Below are positions 62,400-64,000 of a stretch of 64,000 nt of DNA, piece by piece (position 1 is the stretch's first letter; each line of letters starts with the position of its first letter). The position numbers were made by a program, and so were the translations under genes. This DNA is from Candidatus Symbiopectobacterium endolongispinus. GTDB lineage: Bacteria > Pseudomonadota > Gammaproteobacteria > Enterobacterales > Enterobacteriaceae. The stretch covers positions 806,001 through 870,000 of the forward strand of contig NZ_JAFJYB010000001.1 of the NCBI RefSeq assembly GCF_018777385.1. The letters run 5' to 3'. The notes under the pieces were generated by a model. That model saw only the letters and a program-made list of their open reading frames with translations. It did not search any database and was not told where the DNA came from.

Positions 62400-63188
62400 T
62401 TACAACGTAGATTTCAACTCGCTAAAATTCTCAAAAGGCTGGGGGCGAGACAGGAAATACCCTTGCACCGCGTCAGCCCGCGTTTGCGTTACCATGCCCC
62501 ACTCTTCCTGCGTTTCGACCCCTTCAACCACCACGTGATTACAAAAGCGGGACAGCAGCGCCACCAACGACGGGAACAGCTGACGGCCCCCCTCACTTTT
62601 TTGCAGCAAAATAAACAGCTCGCGCGCCACTTTGATACAGTCATATTGCGCTTGCATCAACGAAGAAAAATTGGCGACGCCCGCCCCGAAATCATCCAGC
62701 CACAGGTGGCGCATTTCAGGAAACATGGTCAAGACTTCTTGCGAGAGCGTCCCCTGATTTTCAACGATCTCAAATCGCAGCCAGGGCATGGAGGCGATCA
62801 ACTGTTTCGCTTCATGGCTCCGTTGTAACGCATGCAACGTTTGCCCGTTCACATTGACTGACGCCAGAATGCCGTCCTGAATAAAGCGAGGATGCCAACG
62901 CGACAGAAGCTGCATTTGCTCAATCACTACCTGTAACCGCTCAGCCACATTGATACTGGCAAAATAGGTTTCAGGTGAAACAAAACGCTGCGGGAACGCT
63001 GGCGAAAACACAGCAGTAAGCAGCTCTATCGCTAACAGTTTGCCGCTGGTGCGGTAAATAGGCTGAAAGTTATAGCGTCTTTGACAGTGATGCCAATACT
63101 GGCGTTCAAAAGCTGCCGCATCCCCAAGTTCAGAAGGCAGTGCCTGTATAACCCCTAAATTCCCCTGCTGCCCGATACATTTTGTCAT
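62400..63188 (-). CDS. pdeH: Cyclic-di-GMP phosphodiesterase PdeH (YhjH)
   Basis: Stand-alone EAL protein of 262 aa, like E. coli PdeH (255 aa), which hydrolyses c-di-GMP and promotes flagellar motility. The EAL triad reads ELL (LLAIELLTAVF) as in E. coli PdeH. Other active-site segments are ILASVNVNG, LRFEIVENQG, LWLDDFGAGVANFSSL, DCIKVARELF, VVVEGVETQEEW and AVQGYFLSRPQPFE. ATG 63188. Intact; it is the only functional c-di-GMP enzyme in the window and would lower the signal level. Confidence 0.92.
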   Translation of the reverse strand: MTKCIGQQGNLGVIQALPSELGDAAAFERQYWHHCQRRYNFQPIYRTSGKLLAIELLTAVFSPAFPQRFVSPETYFASINVAERLQVVIEQMQLLSRWHPRFIQDGILASVNVNGQTLHALQRSHEAKQLIASMPWLRFEIVENQGTLSQEVLTMFPEMRHLWLDDFGAGVANFSSLMQAQYDCIKVARELFILLQKSEGGRQLFPSLVALLSRFCNHVVVEGVETQEEWGMVTQTRADAVQGYFLSRPQPFENFSELKSTL

Positions 63189-63344
63189 AAGACCTGATGT
63201 GATACGTTGTTAGCCTGCTTATACTTAGAATAATGGATATCGGCAAAGCCACAGAAAACTTTATTCATTATTTGGCTTGCTACGCTATTTTATGCGAGAG
63301 ATATTGGGGAAAGAGAGTGCTCCGCTACGCCGTTACTAGTATAA

Positions 63345-64000
<656 letters not shown>

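Overview
The window is chromosome from a gamma-proteobacterium of the order Enterobacterales. The recognisable genes (ompX, norRVW, yhiN, pitA, uspB, uspA, gdhA, rsmJ, prlC, rlmJ, gor, avtA, ghrB, yegU/yegW, yiaC, tag, pdeH, yfhL, acpS) are close to their E. coli counterparts, and the run yhiN-pitA-uspB-uspA-(insert)-rsmJ-prlC-rlmJ-gor keeps the E. coli order. The accessory genes (PqaA-like protein, LapA-type adhesin with its own type I secretion system, AfuABC) suggest a Pectobacteriaceae- or Sodalis-like relative; the exact genus cannot be fixed from the sequence.

The dominant feature is decay. Of 51 gene loci I recognise, 28 are broken by nonsense codons, frameshifts (many at homopolymers), short tandem duplications, or deletions of tens of codons. 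This is the pattern of an early-stage host-restricted symbiont or pathogen whose genome is degenerating. Some single-base homopolymer frameshifts could be assembly errors, but most broken genes also carry in-frame stops or multi-codon deletions that sequencing error does not explain.

Layout. 1-2.1 kb: end of ompX and a dead CSS/EAL c-di-GMP phosphodiesterase. 2.1-6.6 kb: intact afuCBA (hexose-phosphate or iron ABC importer). 6.6-10.2 kb: a norR'-'uhpC deletion chimera and broken norV and norW, with NorR sites and a sigma-54-type promoter still visible. 10.3-11.5 kb: fragments of an EamA transporter and a phosphoribosyltransferase. 11.6-16.1 kb: intact yhiN, pitA, uspB, uspA. 16.5-23.8 kb: truncated gdhA joined tail-to-tail to a truncated LVIVD-repeat gene, a damaged sugar ABC operon, and hcxA. 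24.3-29.8 kb: intact rsmJ and prlC, then broken yghW-like gene, rlmJ and gor. 29.8-34.7 kb: intact TetR regulator beside a dead tripartite drug-efflux operon. 34.8-40.8 kb: avtA and yegU intact; pqaA-like, ghrB and yegW broken. 41.0-47.9 kb: a catabolic cluster (IclR regulator, sugar-acid-type MFS permease, IlvD/Edd dehydratase, MhpE-type aldolase, MhpF-type dehydrogenase, DapA-family aldolase), half decayed. 48.1-49.1 kb: yiaC and tag. 49.2-50.5 kb: an ISL3-family insertion sequence. 50.5-60.0 kb: a LapA-like giant adhesin cut by the IS, and its three secretion genes, all broken. 60.1-63.2 kb: a dead PAS-GAF-GGDEF protein and an intact PdeH. 63.4-64.0 kb: yfhL and the end of acpS.

Read together, retained genes serve phosphate and hexose-phosphate uptake, stress response, ribosome and DNA maintenance, amino-acid metabolism, acyl-carrier activation and lowering of c-di-GMP. 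Lost functions are NO detoxification, glutathione reduction, NADP-glutamate dehydrogenase, drug efflux, deoxy-sugar-acid catabolism and adhesin-mediated biofilm formation. The most interesting system is the 41-48 kb cluster, whose enzymes in series would turn a 5-deoxy-aldonate into pyruvate and acetyl-CoA.
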